Shown here one piece after another: positions 23,915-36,974 of a DNA stretch of 64,000 bases. The first letter of the stretch is position 1, and every line of letters begins with the position of its first letter. Source of the stretch: Durusdinium trenchii (taxonomy: Eukaryota > Sar > Dinophyceae > Suessiales > Symbiodiniaceae); the NCBI GenBank assembly GCA_963970005.1, contig CAXAMN010025650.1, positions 501,016 to 565,015 of the forward strand, in the 5' to 3' direction. A program made the translations under genes and the position numbers. The notes under the pieces are model-generated. The model was given only the letters and a program-made list of their open reading frames with translations, searched no databases and was not told where the DNA came from.

Positions 23915-25640
23915 GGACCTTTGTGTGGAACTCCATGGTTTGGCTGCTCGAGGAGCCCTCGCTGCAGCAGAAAGGCGGCTTTCTGTAGAAGGGCTCCCAG
24001 GACAGAGCACTCCTGGTGCCATGAACAAAACAACGCGCGCATGGGCGATTTGATGGAGGTGATTGAAAAAACCAATAAACGAAACGTAACGAAACGTCAC
24101 GTTCCACGAAGAGATCTCAGATGAAGCATGACCCATCATGGCCGTGAAAAAACATGTACTCAACTTCAAGACTGAGTTTGGTCTGCGTATTTGCGTACAC
24201 ATGTGTGCACAAGGTGCTCTTGTAGCAGCAAGCTGCTTACCGCCAAAGTACCGCGGAACAATCTTTCGATGTTTGCTCCTGGCCGCAATCAATGCTGATG
24301 ATGCAGATGCGGCCTCCAGGTGGGGGAACCCATGAAGCAGATGATCCAACAATCACTAAGAAACAGTGCAGCAGGTGTGCGATGGTCTCATTGGTTTGCC
24401 GTGTTGTAGCAGGTGGCTTACTGGCTTTGCCCGTTTCCTTCCAGATGCGTCCAGCAGAATGACAACGCTAGAAGAGAGAGGCACAGTAACACACCTGTCA
24501 AGCTGGTTGTTCACACATCACGATGGACTTTGTACTAGGTTGTTCGGCTCAGAGTGCTCAGGACACACATGAGTTTTGGACACAAGACATGCATTAAAAT
24601 AGAAAATGTGAACTTGGGCCCTTGGGTCCCTTTAATAAGTCTCACCCAAGGCGCCCAAGTCTACCTATGTTTGGTCCCTCTTCTCTCTAAATTTCTATAT
24701 AGTAGACATGTCTAAAATTGTTTGCATGTTGTTTTCTTTTGTAAGTTTCGACTTTCGTTGTTGGTTTTTCTCTCCGTTTGTGTCCCAGGTCTCGAGGAGA
24801 GAGGCCCTTCTGGACTTGAGGTCCTTGGACGACTCCTGGGCGTGGTCTCCGAAGGTGGCCCACAAGCAGCAGAAAGGTCTCCTTGTCCGAAGTTGATTTT
24901 CCCAATAGCAAAAAGAACCTAATAGCTACTAAGAGCGATGGCCTCCAACCTACTAGCTATGGCCTCCAGCCTAAGAGCGATGGCCTCCAACCTACTAGCG
25001 ATGGCCTCCAGCCTAAGAGCGATGGCCTCCAACCTACTAGCGATGGCCTCCAGCCTAAGAGCAAAGGCTTCCAGCCTAAGAGTGATGGCCTCCAGCCTAA
25101 TAGCAAAGGTCTCGTTGTTCCAATTTGCTGTTTAGTCACTGAAGTCAGCTTCCTGGTTTTTCCCAATTTTTTTAAATAGTCTTTGGGAGCAATCCTATTC
25201 AGGTTAACTGAGCTGTAGGACATGTAGGAAAAGTGTTTGAAGTGTTCAATATAGAAGACTGTGGCCAATTCTGGTCAGTTTCCTTGCAGTGCATATTCCA
25301 GACACCAAGAAACTAGCAAAGCAACATGTTTTCAAACTTCAAACGTTTTTACCACTATCGAGCCCGCTCAGTCATTGATCTCAGGTGGTTTCTAGCCCTG
25401 GAGGGTTCCGGTCCTTTAGCCGAGCTTCTGCGCCATCGTGTGATGGTGAGATCAGGAGACTTTTCTTCTATGGAGAGGAGCGGGACATACGAATACCGAT
25501 CTACAAGGATCTACATACAGTGATCTGATTGACTTTGGGTGTCATGTTTGTGGAGCGCAACATGGCTTGCAGAGTATTGGTATGCTTGCGAACAACAAGA
25601 TTACTTGCAGCGCCTGTAACATGCAGCAGTCGCTTGCTTG
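23915..25640 (+). CDS. Unassigned exons including a possible zinc ribbon
   Basis: Candidate exons are about 23,920-24,010 (LAARGALAAAERRLSVEGLP, Ala-rich helix) and 25,521-25,636. The latter contains CHVCGAQHGLQSIGMLANNK followed by ITCSAC: two CxxC pairs spaced by 18 residues, the geometry of a zinc ribbon. These may be N-terminal parts of the PPR-type gene that follows, or a small separate gene. Exon 25,656-25,800 is open in two frames (LKGAWPVCQPFKHH... or AVEQALERIAKGSDPGRVHL) and the choice is unresolved. No start codon was placed. Confidence 0.35.
24925..25112. repeat. Family B array, reverse orientation
   Basis: Nine tandem units alternating GATGGCCTCCAACCTACTAGC and GATGGCCTCCAGCCTAAGAG-type monomers, a clear dimeric higher-order period of about 42 bp. 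This is the longest uninterrupted family B array in the window. Confidence 0.9.
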
Positions 25641-26406
25641 TTGATAGCTAGCCCTCAAAGGAGCTTGGCCTGTCTGCCAGCCCTTCAAGCACCATGTGAA
25701 GATCGTGCGACGGCAGTGGAACAAGCACTGGAGCGCATTGCAAAGGGTTCAGATCCTGGACGAGTTCATTTGTGGCTTTGGCGCTTTGATTCCATGGCAG
25801 TTTGGCACGAAAAATCAAGAGTGATTCCACCCTACTAGCGATCTCCACCCTACTAGCGATGGCCTCCACGTGATTCCCATAGGCGCCATGCACACCTTTG
25901 CACACCAGCATTAAAAAAGAAGCTATTAGGAAAAAGTGCATCGCTTCTAGTAACAAGTGCCTTACTACTAGTAACAAGAAGCTAGTAGAAACAATAACTA
26001 GTAACTAATAATTAGTTTTACCGGTTTCACTTTTACACGATGTTGAGGCATCCTTCATTGACTATATCCCTGGAGTGGCAGAGTGCTCGTCCGCACTACT
26101 GGAGACTTGGTGTGCAATCTACCTCAGGTCTGCATTGCTTTTGATTGCTTTTTTTGTTTCACCATTTGGAGGTGAAAACAGCAGTTCAGGAAAACTGTCC
26201 TAAGAAGTCCTAAGTCGACCCATTCCACTGTGCTTTGTGGTTGTTGAGTCTGATGGTTGGTCGAGACTCTCTGTCGCATGTAGCAGCTACGGGCTATTGT
26301 ATCATATATGAAGGCTTCAGGATTCTTTCGGAGGTGTGACACATGTGTACCAAGGTTCCATGAATTCCAGGTCCCCTTGATTGCCTTGATTGCATCTTGA
26401 CTTCAG

Positions 26407-29400
26407 GCCGCTGCTCGGATGGGTGATGTGCCTCGAGCAGAATATTTCTTGCAGCGTTGCACAGGTGCGCGGAGCTTGCGCTCCTGGCTGGCCAGTGCGA
26501 CGAAGGAGGGGTCAAAGTTCGAGATCATGATTTTGGAAGGCCAAAACCTAAAGCATCGAAGAAAACACAGAAAAAGCAATTGCTATTATATTATTATTGA
26601 AGCTTAACTAAGCTTAACAAATAGCGATGGCCTCCAACCTACTTGCGAGGGCCTCCAACACGAAAGGTCGAAGAAAGAAGAAAAAGGAAAAACAAGGAAA
26701 GACACAACAATTGGTGTTGCTTCTAGCAGCAAGAGTTGAGACCTGCGATAGTTGGGTTGGTTGAACATGTCGAAACGTCATGTCCCACAGATTCAGCAGT
26801 GCCTGATGCAAAAGTGCTCGCAGAAAGCTGGTTGCAAGGTGAATGAAGGACCAGTGAAATGCCTACGTGGACTACCCAAAAGACAGCTCTTCGCTCTGGA
26901 ACTCAATTTGTGTTCAGAGCCCTAATGGGGAAACATTCGATTATGAGACGATTGCACATTTCACATTATTTAATCTGCCAGGCAGTGCAACATGGGAATC
27001 TGGGTCGGTAATTGATATAGGTTTGTTATTTCCCGTGCACATTGACTTCCGTCAAAATCATGTATATACAGATTGACGGTCCAAGTTGAAACCGTTCAAA
27101 CTGCGGTCAAACATTTAAAATAAAAAAAACATGTGTGAGTCTGATTGTTACGCTCATTGTGTGAGTCCGGAGGTGCTATCACAGACTTATATAATTAGGC
27201 TTTGGACTCTGGCGAAAACGCTGCCTCGGGCTCCCCTTTTTTTTTCACCCTTCAACAATGTTTTTTTCACCCTCCCTTTTTTTCCCACCCTCGAAACCTT
27301 CTTTTTTCACCCTCAAAAATCATTTTTTCCCCACCCTGTGGAACCTTTTTTTTTCACCCTTCGAAAACCTGTTTTTTTCACCCTGCACCCTGCCNNNNNN
27401 NNNNGTTTTTTTCACCCTTTACCCTTTCTTTTTCACCCTCGACCCTTTCTTGTCAACCCTCCGCCGGCGAAGCAGGTAACCCCTGGAACCTGCGCAGAGA
27501 ACGATGTCACCTCCGGTTAGTTTCACGCCGCGTATGTGCAGCCGCAAAGCCCGTAGTTGTCACCTCCAAAACTTCTTGGGACCAACCCTTCAGAACCCTC
27601 CGGAAACTGCGCAGAGACTATCCGGAACGACGCGAACCGGCGGAAACTGCGCCGGGACGCGAGGCAGCCCAGCATCCATCCATGCATCCATCCACCAACG
27701 GAGTGCCCACCAACCGACCAACCAACGAAGAAACAACGCGGCCAAGCAAAGAAACCAAACAAGCAACCAACGAACCAAGCAACCAAACAACATAATATCT
27801 CATCATAACTCTGTGCATTGCCCAGTCCTTGGCAGGGGAGGATTGGTCTGCATTGCGGGGGGAGGCGTTGCGCCCTCCCCAGTGACACAGCATCCATCCA
27901 TCCATCCATCCATCCCGTCAAGCACTGTATCACGCAAGCAATCACGGCAAGCCAACCAACAAACCAACGCGCCAAAAAGTAACATTCTTCTCCCTGTCCA
28001 TGATGCATCCATCACTGTATGTATTTTCTCCAAACCCAAGCAGCCAACAAGCCAAGCAGGGCGAACCAACCAACACATCAACCAAAGGAAGTGGGGTAAA
28101 AAAGAAAGGGTAGCAACCAAACTCTAGTTTCCCCAAATGCTGTCGATACTTGCTTTGCGTTGGCAGCCCACCAAGCAACCAACAAACCAAGCAACCAAAG
28201 CCACACCACCCTGTGTTTTCCCCAAAGGCTGTCGATATTTGGTTTGCAGCCAACCAACCAACACACCAAGCAAAGGAAGGAGGGTGAAAAAGAAAGGGTC
28301 GAGGGTCAAAACAGAAAGGGTAGAGGGTGAAAAAAAAGGTTCGAGGGTGAAAAAAAAAGGTTCAGAGGGTGAAAAAGAAAGGTGGAGGGTGGAAAAAAAA
28401 GGGTGGGGTGAAAAAAAAAGGGTTGAAGGGTGAAAAAAAAATGTTGCCCCGCTGCCTCCAGACGTTCATTGATTTGCTGACTGCGAAAACTCAGAATTGC
28501 CCTTAGTTTTGCACACACTAATAGTGATGAAGAGGGGAAATCCAAAACAACTTCAGTCAACAGATTGCTAGATGAGCGCTCATGCATGGCGGGCGAACAC
28601 ATCACAATTGATCGATCTTACTGGGGGACAGTGGTTTGATTTAAAAAAAAAAACGGTTTTTTGAAACGAACTTTGATCGAGACTCGCTTTCAGCTGCCTA
28701 ATCGTCTGTTTTATCCTTGGAAGTTTTCCGAGCTTTGAATCTAGAGGGCTTTGCAAAAGTGTAGCCGGGAAGATATCAAGAAAGGCCCTCATCAACTTTT
28801 ACACGACGCTTGGATCAAGATGCACATAGCAAAAAATATTGCTATTGCCATTGAGTCTAAAACTAGCCTCATTCTAGTAGCTAGCCACAATATGGACGTT
28901 TTTTCTGTCCGATGAAAGGCTAATTATAGGAGCAGTAAGGGTGGAGGTTGTACGTTGAAGCGAAGGAGCAAATGGTTGAGATGCTTGACAATTTCAACCT
29001 CTTGCTCTTCTCCTGTGCCATGGCCTCTTGCTTCCAACAAGCAACAGCTGACATGAAGTGCTTAGCAAATGTTTCAAAAGGTCTTAAATAATCTGATTTC
29101 ACATGTTGTTTTTGGAAGACACTTTCAGACATAATTTCATCATGTAGCTCGATCCAAGGCACACGAAGCTGAGCGAGCACAGTTATGGTTGCAGTGTCTT
29201 CGTGAAAGACATGAGCCCAACTTTCAGAGCTTCTCGCACCTTTTTGGCAAGCAAGTGAAGCGGTGAAAGCAATATCGGCCATTGTCGCTCAACATGGGCG
29301 TTTGACACGTACTGTTGGAAAGGTTTGAACTATGGGGTCATGTTCCCAGGTTCACGTGCACTTGTAGTCCTATGTCCTATGTGGCATCGCCACACACGTT

Positions 29401-32400
29401 TTTTTTTTCACATCATATAGTCACAGAGGGGTCGGCAGAGTTTTGGGTGGATCGGGGTTGGGCGGTGTGACATGAGGCACGTGATGAATTCTTGTGCGGC
29501 AATTGCTTCTACAAGGCCAGGCTTATCGTGCTTACACTGAGGCAAAACGACAGTTGTGAACACGTGCCGTCTTCGACAGGTTGCAGTTGTCGAGTCATTT
29601 CGAGTCATTTCGTGGCCGATCCTTGAGGACCACAGAACACTATTTCCAAGAGATGATTCGATCGCAGATTGAAGCAACTGCCAATGAGCCGCTGAGCAAA
29701 AGAGATCTATTTTCTTGAGATATGTGTGTTCTTTCTTTCTACAAGGCTGCTGAACCATTGAGCAAGAGAGAACACCCTGATCACAAAGTTCACAGAGCAT
29801 TAGGTCCCTGTACGTGTTCCAAGTGGAGCGAGAGAGGGAATCCTATTGGAAAGAAATCGCGCTTCAGCAATTGGAACAAGCTCAAGTCTACATTCCTTAA
29901 GCTTCTTTATTTGTCCTTTTCTCAATTGCTTTTTCCAGCGGAATTTGGACCACGTCAACCTCCCTTGTTTCCTGATACATCTCTTTCTTTCCTCGTCACC
30001 TTCCATGACAAGGTATACAATCCTTCTGCGCGCTTGTGGAAAAGTTGGTGACTCACGACGGGCTTCCTGCTGGATTTCGCGTATGGAGGAGGCCAGACGG
30101 AATCCTACGAACATCACCTGTGTAGCCGTGTAGACTGTGAAACTCCTGGCATCGCTACTAGGAGCAAGGACGCTACTAGGGGCTCCCTGGCATCGCTACT
30201 AGGAGCAAGGACGCTACTAGGGGCTCCTGGCCTTACTACTAGGAGCATTCTTGCTACTAGGAACAAGAAGCTACTAGGGGTGTTTCTTCTCCACACCACT
30301 TCGTTCAGCGAGTGCTTTTCCACAAAAAGAAAGGACAGGAAAATACAGGTCTGATTACTACAGAAATAAGGATCATTGAACCAAAACAACTAGAATGAAA
30401 AACAGTATAAAGGCATATATAGTTTCTTGCCACTCCGTTTGGCTACTACTCCATCTCGGACAGTGTTTGTTCGCTTCTCCTGCTACTTAGCTTCCAAATC
30501 GCATTGCCCCCCCGCGTAGAAAAGAGAGAACACCAAATACAAAGTACCACACTATCAGTTTATAGGACAGTAAATCTATGCATACTGCATACATATGTGA
30601 TATTACAAAGATGGTCAAGTTGATCTGGCCCGAGGCCTTGTCGGAGTACCTGTATTAAGAAAGCGTCTAGCATGGCATTCCAGAGTGCTGCTCTTGTAAG
30701 GGCATGGCGAAACCCACGACCTTCAAGAAGTGTCCTACTAGACGGGTAGAGCATTCCAGTTCCAAGAGCTTCAGTGTTCATTTTCTTCAGGCCTGTGTAG
30801 AGGTGGATGTCTTTGGCTTGAATGCTTTACTGGCAGCTCAAGCTGGAGAAGCGGACCACACAGCTGCGCTGAATTTGCTGGATGTGACTCGACAGAAGGT
30901 AGCGCGGTTGTGGCTTCTCCTTGGGATCACATGGTGAAACAATGCTTGCTTCAGTGCTTTTCCCTTGACTAGCATCAGGATACTCCAGCGAAGTCAATGC
31001 TTCATGGTGCACATGCAATGATGCAAGTGCTGAGGAGATGTGCGCCGGATCACAGAATCATGGCGGCACCTATTTTCGTAGAAGGAAGGTGTTCTTGTTA
31101 CTGCAAGTACTAGTAACAGGAGGTTGCAAAGAGAGATGGTTTCGTTCTCCCAAATGGAAATCACAGAGGCCAAATAGCAAAATAGATAGCGTTTCACTTT
31201 CTGCTTTCCCTGTTTGGAAAGTTTGGGGTTGAAGGTTTGCCTTTCCGTTGAAGGCCTGCCATGCCGGATGCTGTGAGCTATTCGTACGTGGCTTATGCTT
31301 TCTCCACAGCTGCATTGTCAGCCTCCAGGCTCGAACAGAGGGGAGGGACTTGTGGGACTTTCTTTAGACCTTCTTTGCATGCCCTTTGCTCCTAGCAGTG
31401 TCCTTGCTCCTAGTAGTAAGGCCAGGAGCTCCGAACGTAGCGTTTGCATGTTGGAACTTATTCATGTTTGTTCATTGCATCTATTCTGACCTTTTGACCT
31501 GTTTTGTTGCCTTACTCATGTTTGTTCCTTTGCTCCCGGCCTTCCTCGTTTCCTTTGGACCTTCAGTACATGTTGTATTCTTGACCTTTTTTTTTGCTCT
31601 GACTCTGAGTTGGCTCCAACTTTTTTGTGTCCTGAAGCAGCTTTTGGATGTTTGATAATACAAATTTTGTCCCTGTCTCTTAAAAGAGATGAATGTTGCA
31701 TCCCCTTGCTGGCAGGCGACAGCTGCTGCAGAACGCTGTGCCCGGGTGTTTGAATTTGGGCTGGACAAGTAAGAAGGATCGACATGAAGAAGTCACGTAT
31801 AAAAGCACGTCTTTGTTGTAATGGTTCCTTCCCGAAGGCAAACGAGTGAAGTAGCAAACATGTGATTGGTCATGCCGTGGGGCTGTTGGAGGCCTTAGGT
31901 TGGAGGCCATCGCTACTAGGGTGGAGGCCATCGCTCTTAGATAGGAGACCATTGCTAGTAGGTTGTCAGACAAAGCTGAGGAGGATATTCTGCTTCGTAG
32001 CCGGGCTGCCATGCTGGAGGCACAGAATTCTTGGAATGCGAGGGATTAGTCAAACCAATTGAGTGCGGTCAGGGCACAAACGGCACAAAGCACTCATCCA
32101 CTTTTCCTGCCATTCAATTAAAGGCACTCATGCACATCAACATACCATCATCTTGGATTTCTTTGGCAGGAAAGAAGAAATCAAGATAGGTCTAAAGGTC
32201 CAAGTCCAAGGAAATAAATAAAGACTGAAAAGTCTAAAGAGAACAAACACCAAAATACAGAACAATAGAAGCGTTCTAGCCACCAGTAAGAAGAGGAATT
32301 CATCCAAGACCTATGGACAAAAGGCGAGACATTTGGTACTGCCGTTTGCTTGCACAGGTGGATGGCAATGCCTATCGTGTCTTGCTTCGCAGGAGCGCAC

Positions 32401-34600
32401 GCTTGGGTGATGCTGAACGAGCTGGTCGCCTTTGGCGTGGCTTGCCTGCATTTGGCATCTATTTAGCCCCTTACATCGGGCGTTGGCCTCCAACCTAGAA
32501 GCCATGGCATCTATTTAAAGTTATTTAATTCCATTTAGCCCTTACATTATGATCATTATGTCCCACTTGTATCCAGCAAATCTGAGGTGACATGAAGCTT
32601 CTCGACCACGATCCTGGCACCTCTGCTCTTCTTGAGGTGGGGGCACTTGCCATCCAATCAATGCTACGACTCAGCAGGACTGAGTCGATCTCCAGGTGCT
32701 GCAGGCGGCCAGCAGTGCACCATTCTTGGGCCTGGCACAGGAAGCTTTTCAAGCTTTGCCCGCAACACATGAGAGTTGGAAGCTCAGCGAGACTTTGCTT
32801 CCAAGAAATTCAGAAAATCATCGAGTTCAAGAACAGATAATCAGCTCATCTATTAGTCCACAAGCTAATTAGTGCAAAGATCTGTCTTGGACAGAGCTGG
32901 CTGCACAATGAGACAACATGCTTTTGGGGACATTTATGTTTGAAGTTTGACTATCTCAGCCATGAGTCCATGAGATGTCATGAGTCATTGCAAAATGTTG
33001 CCCTGAGGAAGAGAAGACTCCTTGCTACTCGTTATACGGCCATTAGCAGAGCTTGGAGACTGGCGTGGCATTGAGCGCATGCTTCAGAGGTGAGGCAGCG
33101 AGCGGAGGAACCTAATAGCAATGGCCTCCAACCTAGAAAAAGATACAAGAATCAAGACACATCAGTATGTTTTTCATGTGTGTTTTCCATGCCATGTGTG
33201 TTTTCTGTTTGAAGCCTTGCCTGGCAACTCGTAGTGAAGCACTGGGGACAGAGCGAGAGCGATTTCAGGTGGGGTCCAGGACCACAGACGGCTGCAGTGG
33301 CGAGGTTGCAACTGCAAGCACTTTCAGAAGCGGTGCCGAGGACAAGAGAAACACATGGACGTTATTGGGCAAAACACAGGTACAGTAGATAACACGACAA
33401 GTAACTAAAAGAAAAGAGACTGTATGCTTTTTCGTTAAACAGTTACACTTGTAACAGTTAATGAATAACTCAACTAATACGTCTTTATTCTACTCTTTTC
33501 TTTCCACAAGAATCCTACTACTTAGCCAGAGTCACTGATGCTGCTTTTGCTTCAGGAAGCGTCAACGAAGTATGGAGGCTGCCAGCAAGCTTCTACTTGC
33601 GGGGGAAGGCATTTTGGGTGAGCAGCTTCATTGCAATGGATATGGGCCGGCCTTTTGTCCATGCAAGATGCTGCTGATGTTCAGTAAATATGAGCAAGCA
33701 TCAACTGGATGAAAGAAGACCCACAGGATGAGAACACCAGCTGAGCATGGCTTGTTTTTCGAGAATCACCAGCTTGTTGAAGGGAGTCAAATCGTTTCAC
33801 CAGGCTGCCCCATAGTTGTGCTTCAAAGAAAGAACAAACAGATACAACTTACAACACAAAAGCTAATGGACTTTTTAAATCTCAATAAAATCCATTGTCA
33901 AGAAAGCTAGTTGGTGGAGGCCATCACTATTAGGTTGGGGGGGCCATCGCTACTAGTAGCAAGAAGCTAGTAGTAGCTTCCAGGGCATCGCTACGCCTGG
34001 CATTGTTACTAGTAGCAAGAAGCTAGTAGGTTGGAGGCCATCGGTCCAAAGAGGGGTTCCCGAGGACAGCGGAGCTCCTCCATAGAGCCTTGGGTGGCGG
34101 CCGAAGCAGTGCGTCGGCAGCGTTGCCAGTACTGCTGGGCCCACTGCAGCAGAGGCGCTTGAGTTGTGAAGATGAGTTGAAAAGGCAAAGAGGGCACAGG
34201 TTTTTGTTATAGTTTTTCGTCTATGTTGTCTCCTCTTAATTTTGCCTTTAGCATGTTTTTATTTTCTTCTTTTTGTGCTGGTGTGTTTCAATGGAACACC
34301 GAGAGAAAACACGCAGAGTAGAGTTTTGCAGAGTTGTTTTGCTATTCCGTTCGCAAACATGACGTCTAAACGAAGAATGGGGTTGAAATGAATAGGAGAA
34401 GCCTCAAACAAAGCGTTGCACGACAAACCTTTCTTGTATTAGGGCTTTTCAGCGCTGGTTGAATTGTCAAAACCACGCGACTTCTATTTTTGTCCGAACA
34501 CTAAGTGCTTGACTGAGGCAAGCTGCGCTCCTCTGTGCCAGTCGGACAAAGGCAGCTTTGGACTTGAACGACCCTGAGCGAGCAGAGGGATGGGTACGCC
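26407..34600 (+). CDS. Pentatricopeptide-repeat (PPR) protein, many small exons
   Basis: PPR-type helix pairs are seen in exons 26,407-26,464 (AAARMGDVPRAEYFLQRC), about 30,014-30,120 (YTILLRACGKVGDSRRASCW, then NPTNITC), 30,791-30,898 (VDVFGLNALLAAQAGEADHT), 30,979-31,066 (KSMLHGAHAMMQVLRRCAPD), about 31,255-31,340 (PDAVSYSYVAYAFSTAALSA), 31,716-31,768 (ATAAAERCARVFEFGLD), about 31,970-32,046 (AEEDILLRSRAAMLEAQNSW) and 32,358-32,436 (VDGNAYRVLLRRSARLGDAE). Further exons: 29,744-29,787, 29,824-29,885 (VERERESYWKEIALQQLEQA), 32,586-32,635, 32,695-32,785, 33,043-33,089, 33,214-33,268, 33,556-33,617, about 34,057-34,205 and about 34,515-34,600. The pattern V.Y..LL.ACG..GD..RA is diagnostic. PPR proteins bind organellar RNA and guide editing, cleavage or translation; this one is probably plastid or mitochondrial, though no transit peptide was found. 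One gene or two cannot be decided, because a long repeat block splits the region at 27.2-28.5 kb. Confidence 0.65.
27225..28445. repeat. Inverted poly-pyrimidine/poly-purine arms around a CCAACCAAC spacer
   Basis: Left arm 27,230-27,455 repeats TTTTTTTCACCCT about a dozen times. Right arm 28,268-28,440 repeats AGGGTGAAAAAAAAGG, the reverse complement, about ten times. The 0.8-kb spacer has CATCCATCCATC runs (27,672-27,705; 27,892-27,925) and AACCAACCAACAAACC runs. It also carries a roughly 90-bp tandem duplication containing CCCCAAA(T/G)GCTGTCGATA (28,131-28,260). A 10-N gap (27,395-27,404) lies in the left arm. Long open frames across this block (up to 207 codons) arise from the biased repeats and are not genes. 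Confidence 0.9.
28450..29740. other. Spacer with one possible exon
   Basis: The only candidate on the + strand is about 28,981-29,070 (MLDNFNLLLFSCAMASCFQQ), faintly PPR-like and possibly an exon of the surrounding gene. A 120-codon minus-strand frame overlaps it (28,920-29,282) but has no family match that I recognise. Nothing else is evident. Confidence 0.35.
30138..30285. repeat. Family A array (forward) in PPR-gene intron
   Basis: Three and a half 40-bp units begin only about 20 bp after the likely donor of the preceding PPR exon. The array therefore forms the 5' part of the intron. Confidence 0.9.
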
Positions 34601-34689
34601 GGTCATGAGCTTAGAGATTGGTGCATTTCATTGGGTTTGGGAAGACCAAAAGCACTAGAGTTTCACCATATTTCAGTCTGTCAGGTGGG

Positions 34690-36950
34690 TTCTGCTGCAG
34701 GACGCCTTGACCTTAGACCACTTTTTTCGGCTGGGAGCCAGCCAATAGTGTTTGGGGAACTGGTATTCAGTCCACTCCTCTCGTCCGAAAGCTGGCACTC
34801 ATAGTGTCCGACCAAGGCAGGTTTTGTGACACACGAATCTGCGCGATATAGTGTGTTCGTGTATGTTCGTGTATGCCCTCTGCATGCTGGTTGGAAAGAG
34901 CATCAAACCGATTTCGTGCACCAGTTGCATTTATTTGCAGGCTTTGTTTTGGAGAGTGGTAAGCGGGCGTGGCATTGAGATTGATATGTACATGCAATTA
35001 ATATGCTCCAAGATTGAAATGTAGATCTAGCTCACAGATTTGAGATCCCTCCAAGACAGGTGCTTCCCGCAAGATTTCTTCCAAACTGAAGACTCGGCAT
35101 GCTCAACGGAGACCCGTAACAAAATCTTCTTGATGCATTTGCGATATCCTGCACCTGCCATGCATCTGCCACGCACTTGCCATGCCAACCGAACTTGATA
35201 ACCCCTCAGAAAACGCGCAGAGAGCAAGAGGGAGAGTGCTGCCATCGCCAAGCGATCAGTAATCGCGTGACCGTTCGTGTGACTGTTGCTGAAAATGGAA
35301 CTCCGTGCTAGCTGCGCACGCTGAAGGACACCTTGAAGGCAGGAAAGTGTTTAACTTCCACAAAAACCTCCAGCAACTTCGAAGGTCTTTGGAAGATGTT
35401 TTCAAGTTCAGAAGTAGTATCATTGAGCACTTTGGCCATTATTTGAGTACTTAGTCAGTTAAATACGTTTGTCTCTCGGATTGTTGGACTTCATGGACCT
35501 GTTCTTCCCCATCTGCGTTTCTTTAGTGTTACTAGTAGCTTTTTGCTACTAGTAGCAATGGCCTCCACCCTAGTAGCATCCTTGCTCCTAGTAGCGATGG
35601 CCTCCACCTAGTAGCTATCTTGCTACTAGTAGTTCTAAAGTGTGTTTGATTGATTTCAAGGACGGATCCTCTGTGGAAGACTTGCAGCCGAGAATGCCGC
35701 GGACCCTACACCGGCGTCTCAGAAGTAGGTGGCAGATGGAAAACGGCCGCTGATTTTATTTTATATAAATAAAGTTGAAGGACTGAAGGAATATCAAATC
35801 TGAGTCAGAGTCATATCATGTAAAGCTTTGCCACTGTTGGTTCAATCAAATTGGCTTGAGGCCCTAGCCGCTTGCTTCGCCTTGTATTCTGTCCATTTCT
35901 GACACCGTATGCTGAAACTATGGAACCAAACCAAAGGAGGCCTATGCATCGATTTGTTTCAGAACTGGTGACCACGATTTGGAAAAGACAACGGGTCAGA
36001 AGTAGCGAACATAAACTGACAGAAGATTCTGAATAGTGGCTTAAAACCAAGTGCAAATCCGAAACAGTCCGCAACCTTTTTGTTTTCGACACGCAGCTTG
36101 CGCATAAACAAAATTTTTCTTAGCAGTGATGGAATCAAAAAACAACTAAACCAACCCAATGATTTCCAATTAGGCCAAGAAGCCAGAACGACCAACAAAA
36201 ATCATTGGTGTTTGCTTCTAGGCTTCGACAAATTAGACAAAGATACAATTGTATTTGTTTTTGTTGTGGCAGCCTCTCCAGTGCTGCAGATTGAGGTGAG
36301 CCATGTTCGGAAATGGGAGTAATGGCTTACAACCTGCTGTAGCCTAGTTATTTGTTGTTTTCTTTTCCAGGACTATGTTGTACTTTTCTAGAACTATTTC
36401 ATATTTGTCCAGAACTATTTCATATTTTAGTAGATAATAGTAGATAGTAGTCTGAAAGACTCAAAAGCGGTAAAACTCAGAGTAAATAGTAAACAGTCAA
36501 ACAGCAGTAGCTAATAAACAGCAAACACATTTGTTGCATAGCCCTTACAAACCCAGTTTCCAGCTTTTGTAAACCCAGGTGTGACGTAGTGACGTAGTAA
36601 AGTTCTCACAAGCTTTGGCCACCCGCCAGGCATGGCCATGAATTTGCAGTCGGAAGAAGGAGATGTTTGCATGGATTTGTTAGATGTACCTTGCCATGCG
36701 TTGAATCCAAACCACCTGCCTTTGGGCAGAAAGGCAAAACCGCCCAAGCAACTTGGACCTGCCATGTCACATGAGAGTGTCGTTGTTCGGTTTTCCTGGT
36801 ATCGGTATGGGTAGAGAACAAAGGGGAAGTCAAGAGGAATAAGTAGTCATCCTGGAAAAATGAAGCAGTTCAACGAAAAAAAAGAGAGAGGCCAAACAAA
36901 TGAGCCACAGCAGGTCGTAAAGTATCACCACAAGCATGTTGAACACCATG
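34690..36950. other. Region with few exon-like segments
   Basis: A possible terminal exon at about 35,662-35,728 (RLAAENAADPTPASQ then stop) follows a TTTCAAG acceptor. Family A and B modules occupy 35,525-35,640. The stretches 34,800-35,500 and 35,760-36,950 show no convincing coding sequence. Confidence 0.35.
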
Positions 36951-36974
36951 AACATCAATGCTTGTAATGCTTCA

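Noticed and set aside
24938..25135. Leu/Ala/Ser-rich repetitive peptides translated from family A and B arrays
   Set aside because: The same peptides appear wherever the arrays occur and in both orientations; they are repeat translations, not genes.
27504..28127. 207-codon + strand frame and overlapping minus-strand frames up to 161 codons
   Set aside because: They lie wholly in the CCATCC/CCAACC repeat block; low-complexity translation and openness on both strands are explained by the repeat.
28920..29282. 120-codon minus-strand frame of ordinary composition
   Set aside because: Could be a small gene, but no homologous motif is recognised, and length alone is within chance for 64 kb. Not enough to break the one-strand pattern.
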